A stretch of DNA of 64,000 bases from positions 46,082,501 to 46,146,500 of the forward strand of contig NC_077243.1 in NCBI RefSeq assembly GCF_947179165.1, written 5' to 3'. Below, piece by piece: positions 34,515 to 47,410 of the stretch. Below the pieces are notes generated by a model. That model searched no databases. It was not told where the DNA came from and worked only from the letters and a program-made list of their open reading frames with translations. This DNA comes from Solanum dulcamara (lineage: Eukaryota; Streptophyta; Magnoliopsida; Solanales; Solanaceae). Within the stretch, counting starts at the first letter, position 1, and the number at the start of each line of letters is the position of its first letter. The position numbers and the translations under genes are program-made.

Positions 34515-36115
34515 CGTTGTTATTCTTATTGAGCTTGGAGGATTAATAGTAGCTAAAGTTACACGTTGTGTTACATGTTGGCTGAGCTATTGTGTTAAAG
34601 GGTTATGATCAAATATTAATGTGGGCTGATTCGAAATAGCATACGGGCTGTCCAACCTGTTTTCGAGTCTTCGCTCGAATAGCCTCGATATGATATAGTA
34701 TATGAATGTGTGGGTATTGATATTATCTTAGTTGTTACGAAGTCGATTTGAATATAAGGGAAATATTGCCTAATTTTCTAGAAAGGAGTTACTAATGTTA
34801 GACTACGTTTTGGACCTTCCCATAACTTAAGCATAGTTCTTGACATCTTAATATAGGTTGAGATGCTTTGGGCAGCTTATACGTGTCGTGTGGTGAATAA
34901 GCGCTAAAGGTATGTAAAGCTATCCCTTCTTTCTTTTGGCATGTCTTAGATATAAGTGATATATGATATGAGCTTTGGGGTAATTCAATTCATAAGCTCC
35001 GAGTATGATTCATGACTCTTATTCACTTCTTGATGGTAAAACTCTTAAAGTAGTTGAGTTGTTGCCCTCGAGCCTTCTATATGTTGAATAGTAATTGGAT
35101 GTATAAGCTCCTATTCCTAAAGACTCTACGATGACAAATGTCTCTGATTCCATAAGTTGTTTCGCATTATCTTGATACATGTCTATGATTCCTGAGGCTC
35201 TATTTGATATGGTGCATAGGGACATTCAAAGGGTATTTACTATGATTATCGCCTTTCATACTCAAGTGTGAGTTTATTCTACTTATTCTATTGAGTCTCA
35301 GATGATGATTTAATTTGCATATGGTTACTCACTACTCTACTCATACATACCGTTAATACATCTTTCACCGAGTCCCGGGCTGAGTATGTTATCGTACACA
35401 GCTTCACTATATCTTTACTGAGTCCCCCACTAGAGGGCCGGGTAAGGTATAATATATGTATATGATGATATGATGATGCAATGATATGGTTATGACACCG
35501 AGTCCCATAATGGGTCGGGTACGGTATAAGTGTACACTACTCTATTCACCGAGTCCTTTGCTAGAGGGTCGGGTACGGTATATATATACATATGGTGATA
35601 TAATAATATAATTGTAACACCGAGTCCTAAAATGGGCCGGGTACGGTATATGACGATGATATGCATGACTTCATTTCATAAGATGCAGGTATAGTGATTT
35701 ATTGATTATTATACTTGTCTCCTGACCCCTTATTTCAGATATAATCTCCTTTGTAGTATTTTATGCTTTATCTACTCAGTACATCTTTCATACTAACCCC
35801 CTCTCTTCGGGGGGGCTGTATTTCATGCCCGCAGGTATATACACGCATTTCGGGGATCTGCCAGCTTAGGACTTTCCACTTAGCTATTTTGGAGTGCTCC
35901 ATTTACCGGAGCCTAAATTTTTGGTATTGATCTTTTTGATGTATATATTCATTTATTCAGGGGTACGGCGGGGGCCCTGTCCCGCCATATGATACCGTTG
36001 ACACTCTTAGAGGTCTGTAGACATGTGTGTGGGTTGTGTGTAAGTTTTGTTTAGCTACGTCTATACTATTTATTGTGAATATTAATATGAAATAGCAGCC
36101 TTGTCGGCTTGCGTG
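34515..36115 (+). repeat. LTR G (plus strand), 3' part, truncated
   Basis: A second plus-strand LTR segment directly follows E. The GGGGTACGGCGGGGGCCC block is at about 35960. It is cut at 36115 by LTR F before its own TGACA end. Dyad subrepeats are at 35365-35645. The first ~150 bp (34515-34660) have no clear counterpart in the other LTRs. Confidence 0.7.
35365..35645 (+). repeat. Dyad subrepeats in LTR G (about 5 units)
   Basis: CACCGAGTCCC...GGGCCGGGTACGGTATA units, the same family as in E. Confidence 0.8.
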
Positions 36116-38301
36116 TGTCACGACTCAACCCCGTAGGCCGTGACTGGGGTCCGATCTGCACCCCCCATATACCTAGCTATACTCTGTGGTCAAATTGAAC
36201 TGTAAATAAAACAATATCATGTAACAGAGCCCCACTAGGCGATAACATTTTCATAAATCTGTAGCCCTTTTCATTTGTATCACAATATGATAGGGCACGC
36301 AAGCCGACAAGGCTGCCATATCATAATAACATATATCATATATCATGTAGACCCAGCTGAATCAAACTGGCATACACAACCCACATATACATATCTGCAG
36401 ACCTCTAAAAATATTAACGACAACATATGGCGGGACAGGGCCCCCGCTGTACCCCTGAATAGACACAACAATTTTACACATCAATGGTTCGTATAAATAA
36501 CTAGGCTTCGATATAATGGAGCCTCTTCCAACTGAGCTGAATGGAATCCTAAGCTGACGGACTCCCAAAACCTGTACCTATACCTGTGGGCATGAAATGC
36601 AGCCCCCCAAAGAAAGGGAGGGCCAGTACGACATATGTACTGAGTATGTAAAACATAACATAATGCCACTAGAAGCATATCTGAAGTAGAGAAGCAGGGG
36701 CTAAAATATCCAAATTGGAAACCTGTACTGTTCTCTGTGAATCATGAAAGCATGCATGCTCAATTTATACAATATAGACGGCACTTTCAGGGATCCGGGG
36801 AATCACATCTGTAGGACCATCATAGGCTTGATGCCATCACCACCTTATTACAACACATCATCATATATATATACATATGTACTCGTCCTTTTAGTGAGGA
36901 GCTCGGTGGATAATGCAGTGAGTTGTGCATGATAATGTACCCGGCCCGGGACTCGATGAAAGAAGGTTTATAGTATACACGAGTAGAGTAGTGAGTAACT
37001 ATATGCAATTTAAATCATTATCAGAGACTCAACAAAATAAGAAAGTTAAGCTTTTGTTTGAGGACCTGAGTAACGGTGTAGTCATCTCGAGTATCCTCTA
37101 AATACCATTATGGGCTGTCTCAAAAGTAATCTCGGGGACCCTAGACATGTATTAATATAGGACCAAATCATTTATGGAATCAAAAATACTTAGTCTCTTA
37201 TAGTCTTTAAGATTTGGAGCCTGTACATTTGGTACCTCTTTAACATATTGAAGTTTCTAGGGAAATAGTTCAACTACTATCAGAGTTTGATATTCAAAAG
37301 TAAATAGGAGATGTTAAGAATGGAGTTACTCCGGAGCTCACATCATATTTAACATACAACTAAGACATGCCAGAAAAGAAAGAGAGTAAACTCTATATAG
37401 TCTGTACTTTCCTTCAGGTGGTCATTATATACATATCTCGTACCTAGCCCATCCTGGGGCTCGATGAACAACTATGGCATCATAATCTCATTTTCATACC
37501 AAGTACATATCAAGATAAAGGAAAGATAGTTTCCCATACACTACTCTTTAGCACGTAGAAGCCTTAACAGGCAATGCTCAATTCTTGTAGGGGTGTCAAC
37601 ACCTAACTGTAGTTAGGGATTATGAGGCGTACCTGGAGTTCTGGGAATGGAATTATCCCCACATTTCACATACAATTCACTTAAGGCTAAGACTTTCCAA
37701 AAGGAAAGAAAGATAGTTACATGTACTTACACCAAAGCATGCCAAGAGAAAGCTTTACATACCTTGCCTGAGTTACTCTGTTATCCTGCTCGCCTCGTTG
37801 CCCTTTGAACCTATTCAACAAGGAAGTAATATGAATATCAACCACTTTTAACTTTCCAGCATCTTAAGTTGCACCTTAGCATTCATGGAACCTATTTTCT
37901 TGTTCCTCCCCTTAACTAGTTCTTTAATTAGTTAAGGCGTTAACGAAAATTGGGCAGCACCTCCCCTATAATGTGCCCTATCCAAATTTCCAATTAGATC
38001 CCTAAAACTACAGCCAACCAAAAATTGGGCAGCACCTCCCCTATAATGTGCCCTATCCAAATTTCCAATTAGATCCCTAAAACTACAGCCAACCAACAAC
38101 AACAACCTGCGGTATATGTTTAAGCAATTCACACCAACAATACACAATATAAACTCCAAACGACTTGCTCAAAAATATGATATCTAAAATAGGGTGTCTA
38201 GCCTTTATTTTGTAACACCTTTAATTATACGAAACGAGGGGTCATGTGGTTGCCACTAGAAGCACCTTAACCCTCTTTAGAACATATTTAGGCCCTGCAA
38301 C
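36116..38301 (-). repeat. LTR F (minus strand), first part
   Basis: It begins TGTCACGACTCAACCCCGTA. Its first ~850 bp resemble the B-type LTR in reverse (same short chance frames). It is interrupted at 38301/38302 by solo LTR H and continues at 41846. Confidence 0.8.
37946..38095. repeat. 75-bp tandem duplication of the conserved LTR core
   Basis: AAAATTGGGCAGCACCTCCC starts at 37946 and again at 38021. The two 75-bp copies are essentially identical and end GCCAACC. All other LTRs have one copy. Confidence 0.93.
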
Positions 38302-41300
38302 TGTCACGACCCAACCCTATAGGCCGCGACTGGGGTCCGACCTGGACCCCCGTATACATACCTATCTGATGTAGTCAAATCGAGTTATGCACAAAGTGAT
38401 ACTACTTACAAAATCCTAATGAGTTAAACCCTTTTTTTGTGTACGTATGGCCTCTTTTACTCATGTCATAACACATAAGGGCATGCAAGCCGACAAGGCT
38501 GCTATAACAAAAAAACATTCACAACATATCGTATAGGCACAATCGAAACAAACTCACAAACAACCCACATTCATATGTCTACAGACCTTTAGGAATAGTA
38601 ACAGCAACATATGGTGGGACAGGGCCCCCGCCGTACCCTTGAATGTACAAATATATACATTAAGTGACCAATATCAAAAATTAGGCTCCAAAACAATAAA
38701 GCACTTCTGACATAGCTGAGAGGAACTCCTAAGCTGATGGATCTCTAGAATGAACATCTGTACCGACGGGCATGAAACACAGCCCCCCAAAGAAAGGAGG
38801 GTCAGTACGATATATGTACTGAGTATATAAAGCATAACAACACATAACTAAGACCATAACTAAAATAGGGATGCAGGGGACACGTATAACAAATTAACGA
38901 ATTACTGTACCTGTACCTTAGGATACATAAATCATACACCTTATCATATGTTGTGCCCAGCCCTCTAGTGAACTCGGTGTCATAGTCATTTCCTCATATT
39001 CATATGTCATCGTATCATCATGCATTTCATTTCATCATATCATCATATACGGTATCATATCATCGTATACAGTATAATCTTATCATGTATGTCATCGTAT
39101 TACATCAGGTTCACTACGGGGCTCGAGGTCACAAATGTATCACCCTAATCTCATATGCATGCCTATATAATGTATCCGGCCCCTTTAGTGAGGGACTCGG
39201 TGAATGGAGTGGTGTACGTCTATAGCATACCATCATAATATACATACTGTACCCGGCCCTCTAAGGAGGGACTCGGTGTTCCTTCCTTATTTTGCCACAT
39301 ATACTATCATATTACAACTGGCCCGGAACTGGGTGAATAATCATATCATCATAATATATAACATATATCACACCTCACGTACGGAATCGTCTTCTCGTGC
39401 ATGGAACTGTACACATCCAGCCTGGGATGCGGTGAAAGAAGTAGTAAAGTTGCGCCCGACATAATATCTGGCCCATCGTGGGACGCAAAGAAAGAAGGGT
39501 TACAACATGCATGAGTAGAGTAATTCCCTTTAGATGTCATTAGGGGTTACATCAATTGGGGCATCAGGAATCACAGACATGCATCAAGACAATGCTACAT
39601 AGCTTATGCAATCAGAAATATGGTTTATGCAATTAGAGACACAGTTATGCAATCAGAGACACAGTTATGCAATCAGAGACATTGATCATTTCAGAGCCTT
39701 CAAGAAAAGGAGCTTGTATCTCCACTTACTATTCACTATATAAGAGGCTCGAGAATAATAGTTTGACTACTTTCAAACTTTTAATGGTCAGAAGTGACTA
39801 CAAGTCACGAATTATACTCAGAGCTCATAATTGGAATTTTCTCTAAACCTATATCATATATCATTTCCCTTAAAATTAAGCCATTCCAAAAGAAAGAAGA
39901 GATAGGCTTTACATGTATTAGTTTTCATCACATAGAAGACTTAAAGGCAATGACTCAGTTATTGCAGGAGTTCCAATATCAAGAAGTAAACGAGAGTCTC
40001 GACTCATACTCAGGGATTTACGAATGGATTGAATCCCAAATGTCATATACATATCATTTATAGCTTACATCTAATACATGCCAAAAGAAAATAAAAATTG
40101 CTCTACATACTTATTCCAAAAATACGCCAAAAGAAAGCTTCACATACCTCGTCTGAGTTATTCCTTATCCTGTTCGCCTCGTCGTCCTTTGAACCTATCC
40201 AACATAAAATTAATATGAATATCAACCCTTATTAACTTTCCAGCATCTTAGGTTACACCTTAGTATTAATGGAATCTATTTCCTTAGTCGTTTCCTCGAC
40301 TAGTTCTTTAGTTTGTTAACGAAAATTGGGCAGCACCTCCCCTATAATATGCCCTATACGAATTTCCGATTAGGTCCCTAAGACCTATATCCAACCAACA
40401 ACAACAACCTACATCATATGTTTAAGCAATTCACACCAACAATATACAACATAAACTCCAAATGACTTATTCAAAAATACGATATCACAATAGGGCGTCT
40501 AGCCGTTATTTTGTAACGCCTTTAATTATACGCAACGAGAGGTCATGTGGATTCAACCAGAAGTACCCTAACCCACATTAGAACATATTTAGGACCTGAA
40601 ACAACACATCACACCCCTGCACCAGCAACTCACAAGAACAACGCCTTACTTTGATGACAATTCGACTATAACGACTACAATTTGGATTGTCTTCAACGCC
40701 AAGCATTTCTATACTTTTTTCATATTTCTATCCCCAAAAAAGGTGTATAATACACTCCATAACAACACCAGAAATTCCAAATTGAAAGGAGAAACCTTAC
40801 CTTACCCGAACTTAGCCAAAATTGTGAAAGCGCAACTCGGAACTTCTCCAAACGCGCTGAAATTGAGCGGGCTGTTTGTGTTACTTCTTCGATTCCCCAA
40901 ATTGAAATTTTATGTTATTAAACACCATTATACAAATTAGGGATACTTAAAATAATTAATTCACGGAATGAAACCTGGAAGCTTACCTCAAAAGGGCAAA
41001 ACCCGTACCCCTCCTTCCTTGCCCCTTTAACATTTTTGTCTTCTTTTTCTTCCAAATTTCCAATTGTAAAGCTGATTTTTTGGTTCCATAACCATCATAA
41101 AACATATATATACATATACACATACTTAGGGAACATCGTAGATAATTAATTCACGGAAGAAAAGTGAAGAACTTACCTTATTTCTTCTTGAACCATGGCT
41201 GCCGTAGTACTCTCTTCCTCTCACGTTTTCTGTCCATGTTTGGCTGATTCTTTTGGACTCCAAATGACTTAAGAGTCATTAACACATATATATATATGGT

Positions 41301-41845
41301 TCTTTAGGAAGTGAAACGTGTCATCTCCTAAGGGTGACATGTGTCAATCCCTTATTAGGCCACCTCAACCATGTGGCCAATGGGGTGCTGCCACGTGGCA
41401 GTGGGGTCCACCTCCTCCAAGAAGGTGGGTCATCTACTTGACCCCAAGAAGGTGGGTCACCTACCTACTTGAGGTGCTGCCACGTGTTACCCTCCTGGGC
41501 TGCCACGTCATCATTTTTTTTCCTCCCTCGTGGATTCGTAATCTCGTCTTACTTTAAGAGCCTGTGTAATCCATACTTCGCAAGCTTGGTACGTACTCCA
41601 ATAGCTTAAGTATGTAAGACTTCCAAGTTAGTAGCTTACGTAGGTAAATTGAGTCCTATGACTCATTACTTGGCCTCCAATTCCTTTCGGATTCTTATGA
41701 CTCCATTTCCAACCTTCCTTCTCACGAGGTATCACAATCTTCTTTTCTTAGAGTTGTTTGATAGTGTCGTAGCTTATCTGGCTCACATGATAGTGTCTAA
41801 GGAACTTAAGAAGACATTTCGAGCTCGAGAGTGCGGGGTGTAATA
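38302..41845 (-). repeat. Solo LTR H (minus strand, 3544 bp)
   Basis: It is bounded by TGTCACGACCC and GGTGTAATA. The flanks GCAAC and GAAAT suit a decayed 5-bp duplication, and F's sequence rejoins cleanly across it. Most of H is A-type LTR (20-bp CATAACTGTGTCTCTGATTG repeats in reverse at 39600-39690). Its terminal ~125 bp nearly match element C instead. GGTAAG modules lie at about 40795, 40983 and 41173 in reverse. Confidence 0.85.
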
Positions 41846-42663
41846 GAAATAATACACCACACCCCTGCAGCAACAACTCACAAGAACAACACTTTACTTC
41901 GACAACAATTCAACTATAACGACTACAATTTGGGTTGTCTCCAACGCCAAGCATTCCTATACCATTTTCACGTTTACAGCCACACACAAGGTGTATAATA
42001 AACTCCATAACAACACCATAAAGTTCAATTTGAAAGGAGAAACCTTACCTTACCCGAATTTGGCCAAAATTGTCAAATCGCAACTCAGAACTTCTTCAAT
42101 CGCGCTGAAATTGAGTGGGTTGTTTGTGTTACTTCTACGCTGCCCCAAATTGGAATTTTATGCCATTAAAAACTATTATGTAGCCTTGGTATACCCTGAA
42201 TAATTAATTCACAAAATGAAATCGGGCCTTACCTCTTTCTTGGAGCAAACCAGTAGCTCCCTCCCTTGCTCCTCTACGTTTTTCTCTTCTCCTTTCTTCC
42301 AAGTTTCCAATTGTAAAGCTGAAGTTTTGGTTCCGTAAACATCATAAAATACATATATACATATTCACGTGCTTAGGGAACACCGTAGATAATTAATTCA
42401 CGGAGGAAAATTGGAAAACTCACCTTAAACTTTTCAAACCATGGTTGCCTCTTCCTCTGACGTTTTCTCTCTTATTCTTGGCTGAATTTTGGATGAACAA
42501 TGAAGTACTTAGTCACATATTATACATATATAGGGTGGATTTGGAGGTACACGTGTCATCCCCATAGGGTGATACGTGTCCAGCCCCTATTGGGCCACGG
42601 ATCCACACCTAGCCTCCAAGGCTGCCACGTGCCCTTGGTAGGGACCACCCCCAAGTAGGTGGG
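41846..42663 (-). repeat. LTR F (minus strand), second part
   Basis: It continues F after H through two more GGTAAG modules (about 42045, 42228) and U3. It is cut at 42663 by the tandem array. F's last ~180 bp are not found beyond the array. Confidence 0.8.
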
Positions 42664-45600
42664 TGTCATGACCCAACCCCGTGGGCCACGAATAGGGTCC
42701 GACCTAGACCCCCGTATACGTAACTTTCAAATATAACCAAATTGAACTATGGGTAAAGTGATAAAACCCCCAAAAACCGAAATGGGTTAAAAATATTTCA
42801 TGTTCATGTAGCCTCCTTCAGTCATATCATATCATGGAAGAGAATGCAAGACGAAAAGGCTACAATAACGTAAAAACATTTACAATATGTCGTATAGGCA
42901 CAGCCAAAATAAACTCATGAACAACCCACACATACATGTCTACAGACCTCTAAGAATAATACGGTAACATATGGTAGGATAGGGCCCCCGCCGTACCCCT
43001 GAACAAACAAATACATATATACACCGGAGGACCAGTACAAAAAACTAGGCTCCAGAATAGTGGCGGATCTCTGAAATGAACGTCTATACCTGCGGGCATA
43101 AAACACAGCCTCCCGAAGAAAGGGGGATCAGTACGATACATGTACTGAGTGTATAAGCATAACGTAACTAAGATAACAACTGAAACAGGGATGCAGGAAA
43201 CCAAGTATAACATTTAATAGGGTACTGTACCTGCACCTCACAAAATAAAGTGCTATATACTATTATCACGTACCGTATCTGGCTCGCTCGGGGACTCGGT
43301 GTTACAAACACATCATCTATCATCATAGGTATATATATGCTATTAGTGCTGTGAAACGTACAGCCTTATCCATGTATATACCAAGCACATGCCGAGGAAC
43401 GACGGCCCGATCCACATATCGTGTAATAATGCCGAGGAATGACGGCCTAATCCATATGTCACGTGATAATGCCTAGGTACGACGGCCCGATCCATATATT
43501 ACATGATGATGCCAAGGTACGATGGCCCGATCCGTATAATGCATAATAATTCTGAGGTACGATGGCCCGATCCGTCTAATGCATAACCTGTCGTGGAACA
43601 TACGACCCGATCTTTACATAGCAAAATGTGCCGAGGTACGTCCAGCCCGATCCATATATATATCATAATGCATATACATGCATGCAAAACTCTGTAACAT
43701 ATCAAACATCCCTTAGATATCATCATAAAGCATGTTCAAGAGCTCCTAAGTATAGGAGCTTGCACATCCCAACACTATTCAACTCATAGGAGGCTCAAGG
43801 GTCGTAGTTCAACTACTTCAAGGCCCTTATCATTCAAGAGTGGGTACAAGTCATGAGTTACATACAGAATCTATAAATGGGGCTATATCCAAATCCATGT
43901 CCTATAGCACCTTCGTCCAGTCTTTCTAGAAGTAGGAAAAGACAAGCTTTACATGTACCATTTCCTATCACATGGAAGACTTTGAAAAGTAATGACTCAA
44001 CTTGTTACAAGAGTTCTAATCAGTAGGAAGTGAACAAAAGCCTTAACTCACACTCAGAGTTTGAAGAGTATAATAAATTCAAACTTCATATACAAAATAC
44101 TTACATCTAAGTCACGCCAAAAGAGAGGAAGAATATCTTTACATACACTACTTCTCAGCATATAGAATACTTGAGGAATGGAAGATTAACTACTTTAAGA
44201 GTCTTAACATTCAACAGTGGACACGAATTATGAATCATGAATCATGTTCAGAGCTCATGAATAAAGTTACCCCAAGCTTCACACACACATCACTTGTCAC
44301 TTAGATCTAAGACATTCCCAAAAGAAAGAATAGATAGGCTTTACATACTTATACCAAAACATGCCAAAAGAAGGAATAGCTTTACATATTTATGCAAAAA
44401 ATATGCCAAAAGAAAGCTTCACATACCTCGTATGGACTTCTCTTAATCACGTTCAGGTCATCGTTCTCCGACCCTATTTAACATGGAAGAAATGCGATTA
44501 TCAACAACCTTAACTTTTCAGTGCACTCAAATGCACCTTAACATTCATGGAACCTATTTCCTTATTCGTCTCCTCGACTAGTTTTTTAATTAGTTAAGGC
44601 GTTAATGAAAATTGGGCAGCACCTCCCTTATAAAGTGCCCTATCCGAATTTCCAATTACATCACCAATTACTAAATCCAACAAACAACAACACCCTTCAG
44701 CACATAAATATAAAACATGGCGACATCACGCAACACAAGCTCCAAACAACTTGCTGAAAATTACGACACCAAAATAGGGTTTCTAGTCTTTATTTCGCAA
44801 AGCCTTTATTTATACAAAACAAGGGGTCATTCGTCTGTTACCAGAAGCACCCACACCCCTTTTAGAACACATTTAGGCCCTTCAACAAACACCCACACAC
44901 CTGCAGCAGTACACCACAAGCACAACACTTTACTTCGACGACAATTCAACTATAGCGATTCCAATTTAGTTTGTTTCGAACGTCAAGCGTTTGTATGATG
45001 TTTTCACGTTTCCAGGAACCTAAAAAACATATAATACACTTCATAACAACACCATAAACTCCAACGTAAGTGGAGAAACCTTACCTTACCCGAAATTGGC
45101 CAAAACTGCCATATTGCAACTCGGAAACTTTTCAAACTTGCTGGAATCGCGTAGACTGCTTGTTATCCGTTTGGTGCTTCCCCAAGCCATGATTTTTCAT
45201 TATTAATATCTTCATATCATGTAAATTCCCTTACCAAAACGTGGTAGAATAGAACCAAGCCATACCTTAACAAACGGCTTCCCAAACCTGCTGAAAATTA
45301 ACTTCGGAAACCCCCTTAACGTGCTGAAAGTTGCGGACTGTTTGTGCCACTTATCCGCTGCTCCAAATTGGATTTTTTTGATATAAACCATCATTATACA
45401 ACTTTTATATACCTTACATAATTAATTAACGGAACGAAATCCGGAGGCTTACCTTGGCAGCCCCAAACCCGTAGCTCCTCTATTTGCCCTCCAATGTTTT
45501 CCTCTTCTTCTTTTCACACTTTATCTTGTTTGTTACAAGTGTAAAGCAGAAGGTATGGTTCCGTAGGTATTATAAAACACATATATACATCTCCACGTGC

Positions 45601-46300
45601 TTGAGTAACACCGTAGATAATTAATTCACGAAGGAAAACATTGGAAAACTTAACTTGAACTCTTTCAAGCCATGGCTGCCTCCTTCTCTTCTCTCACATT
45701 TTCTCTCTATTTTTGGCTTATGTTTTTGGATGGAAAATGAATTAAGAGTCAGACAACATGTATATATAAACCTCCTAAGGAGGTGACATGTGTCATCACC
45801 CTAGGGGTGACACGTGGAAGCCTCTTAGGGTGCCACCTCATCCAAGCTTCCAATCCAAAGCTACCACGTGGCAGCGTGGGGCCAATCCCAAGTAGGTGAG
45901 TCACCTGCTTGCTTGTCACCAGCTTGCTTTTCACCTGCTTGCTTTACTTTCGTAAGTTCATAAACTAATTTTTGCTCCCTTTCATAGGTTCGTCATCTCG
46001 TCTCATTTTAAGAGTTTATGCCCTCCTTGCTACTTAAGCTCGATGTATACTAAAGTAGCTTAAGTGTTTAGGACTTCTAAGTTAGTAGCTTACGCAAGAA
46101 AGTCGAGTTCCACGATTTGTTAGTTGGCCTCCAACTCCTTTCAAATACTTATAACTCTATTTCCAACCTTTACTCTTACGGGGTATCACATCCTGCCTTC
46201 CGTAGAGTTATTTGGTAACATGATAGATAATAGGCATCACATGGCGATTTTCAAGAATCTTACGAACACGTCTCAAGGTATAGAAGTACGGGATATAACA
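42664..46300 (-). repeat. Array LTR L1 (3637 bp)
   Basis: It is bounded by TGTCATGACCC and ATATAACA. It is 122 bp longer than L2 and L5, mainly because its 40-bp subrepeat array is longer. Four GGTAAG-like modules lie in reverse (about 45084, 45264, 45449, 45650). The 93-codon open frame at 44717-44998, repeated in every unit, spans LTR sequence and has no family resemblance. Confidence 0.9.
43389..43660. repeat. 40-bp GACGGCCCGATCC tandem repeat in L1 (about 7 units)
   Basis: Units follow ATGCCGAGGTACGACGGCCC then GATCCATAT and an AT-rich tail, period about 40. The other array LTRs keep three units (48175-48284, 52800-52909, 55487-55596, 58174-58283). Confidence 0.88.
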
Positions 46301-46345
46301 TCCTTCCCCCCTTCGAGAACATTCGTCCTCGAATGTTAACTTGTC
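46301..46345 (-). other. Polypurine tract and stem-loop, unit a
   Basis: The minus strand reads AACATTCGAGGACGAATGTT (46318-46337), a perfect 8-bp stem, then CGAAGGGGGGAAGGA to the LTR. Copies lie at 50943-50962 and 60942-60961. Confidence 0.88.
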
Positions 46346-46410
46346 CTATAGGGTTTCAGGGAGATTTTGGACGTTCTCTATAACAGTCGCTATCCGCTCT
46401 ATTTAGGAGT

Positions 46411-46876
46411 TCAAATTACCCTTGTATATAGGGAACAAGTACAAGTATCTTTCCTCGATCTCTTTTTCGACTTCTCAGGGCATCCCCTCTCTTTGTTTTT
46501 GTTTTGCCACACTTCTTTGACGGAAGTCACGTCCTCAATTCGTACCCTTTTAATTTGCCAATCTAAGATGGCGAGAAGTTTCTCCTTGTAGGATAACTCT
46601 TCCATTTCATGGACTTCATTTATGGGACATACTCTGGGTGGATCACTAGTAGATTTGTGAAGCATCCATATCTGATAGACTGGGTGTATGGTTTCCAAAT
46701 CAGGTGGTAAGTTCAATTTACAAGTAACTTTGTCTATCTTACGAGCAACTTGATAAGTTCTAATATAGTTTGGGATAAGTTTCCTTTTCTTGCCGAATCT
46801 TATTATTTCCTTTTCTTGTTCTAGGAGAATTTCGGTAGAGTTTTCTTTATATTTCGTAACTATCCCCAAAACCTAC
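46411..46876 (-). pseudogene. Integrase C-terminal ORF fragment, unit a
   Basis: About 152 open codons. After ~22 residues of unrelated leader-side sequence, the frame enters FGKKRKLIPNYIRTYQVARK (residues 26-45). It goes on through LPPDLETIHPVYQIWMLHK to LAILDWQIKRVRIEDVTSVK. This is the C-terminal, SH3-like part of Tekay/Del integrase, which binds DNA and targets insertion. The catalytic core and everything upstream are missing. It begins directly after the candidate splice acceptor at 46873 and has no ATG of its own there (first codons TTG GGG). The last ~25 residues look frame-shifted relative to the family. The same frame stays open in units b and e. Confidence 0.7.
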
Positions 46877-47020
46877 ACGCAGGAAATACCAACAATGCCT
46901 CACAAGGCCAACATATATATTCATCTCACATCACAGCCACACAGGGCTTTCAATATCACCTCATATTGCAGCCATACAAGGCTTTTAATATCAATAATAG
47001 TATAAAAATAATAGACTTAC
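46873..47020 (-). other. Candidate intron in unit a leader
   Basis: The minus strand has GAG/GTAAGTCTATT at 47020 and TTTCCTGCGTGTAG ending at 46873, 148 nt. It matches the candidate intron of element B. Copies are at 51498-51645 (unit b) and 61497-61644 (unit e). Joining would fuse the leader to the integrase fragment frame. No transcript evidence is available here. Confidence 0.45.
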
Positions 47021-47410
47021 CTCGTATGTCCAACTTCTAACTGCATCTGTTACACTTCCCTATCTACTTTCCTTTCAGTTTTCAACTTCATATTTCAATC
47101 ATACTTCAATACCTTACCTAGTACATATATTTTATGCCTTGGCTTACCTGCGTGCTTGGTAACTTCTAATATCATCAATCACTTTCTTCTATCAATGTTG
47201 TCCTTCTGCTAAAATCAGAGGTTAGTATAAGGAATTTCACTTTCTATGACTCGGCTCTATTGCACGATCTTTAGATATGAAAGAAGAGTAACATCCTAAA
47301 TGTCCTATAGCCTCATGTTTATAGATATGGCGCGTAACACACCGATAAACAAGACTCTACTAGACACGATCTACAGACAACCCAAGGACAAACTGCTCTG
47401 ATACCACTTC
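47021..47410 (-). other. Gag-less leader of unit a, with primer-binding site
   Basis: The primer site (TGGTATCAGAGC on minus) is at 47395-47406. The leader is collinear with that of element B and contains no gag. Primer sites recur at 52020-52031, 54707-54718 and 57394-57405. Confidence 0.8.

Noticed and set aside
43389..43660. CRISPR-like 40-bp repeats
   Set aside because: Diverged tandem units in which the variable part is AT-rich decay of the same sequence, not unique spacers.
44717..44998. 93-codon frame repeated in all five array units
   Set aside because: It lies wholly in LTR sequence. Repetition follows from unit duplication and composition is Thr/Ser/His-rich without family resemblance.
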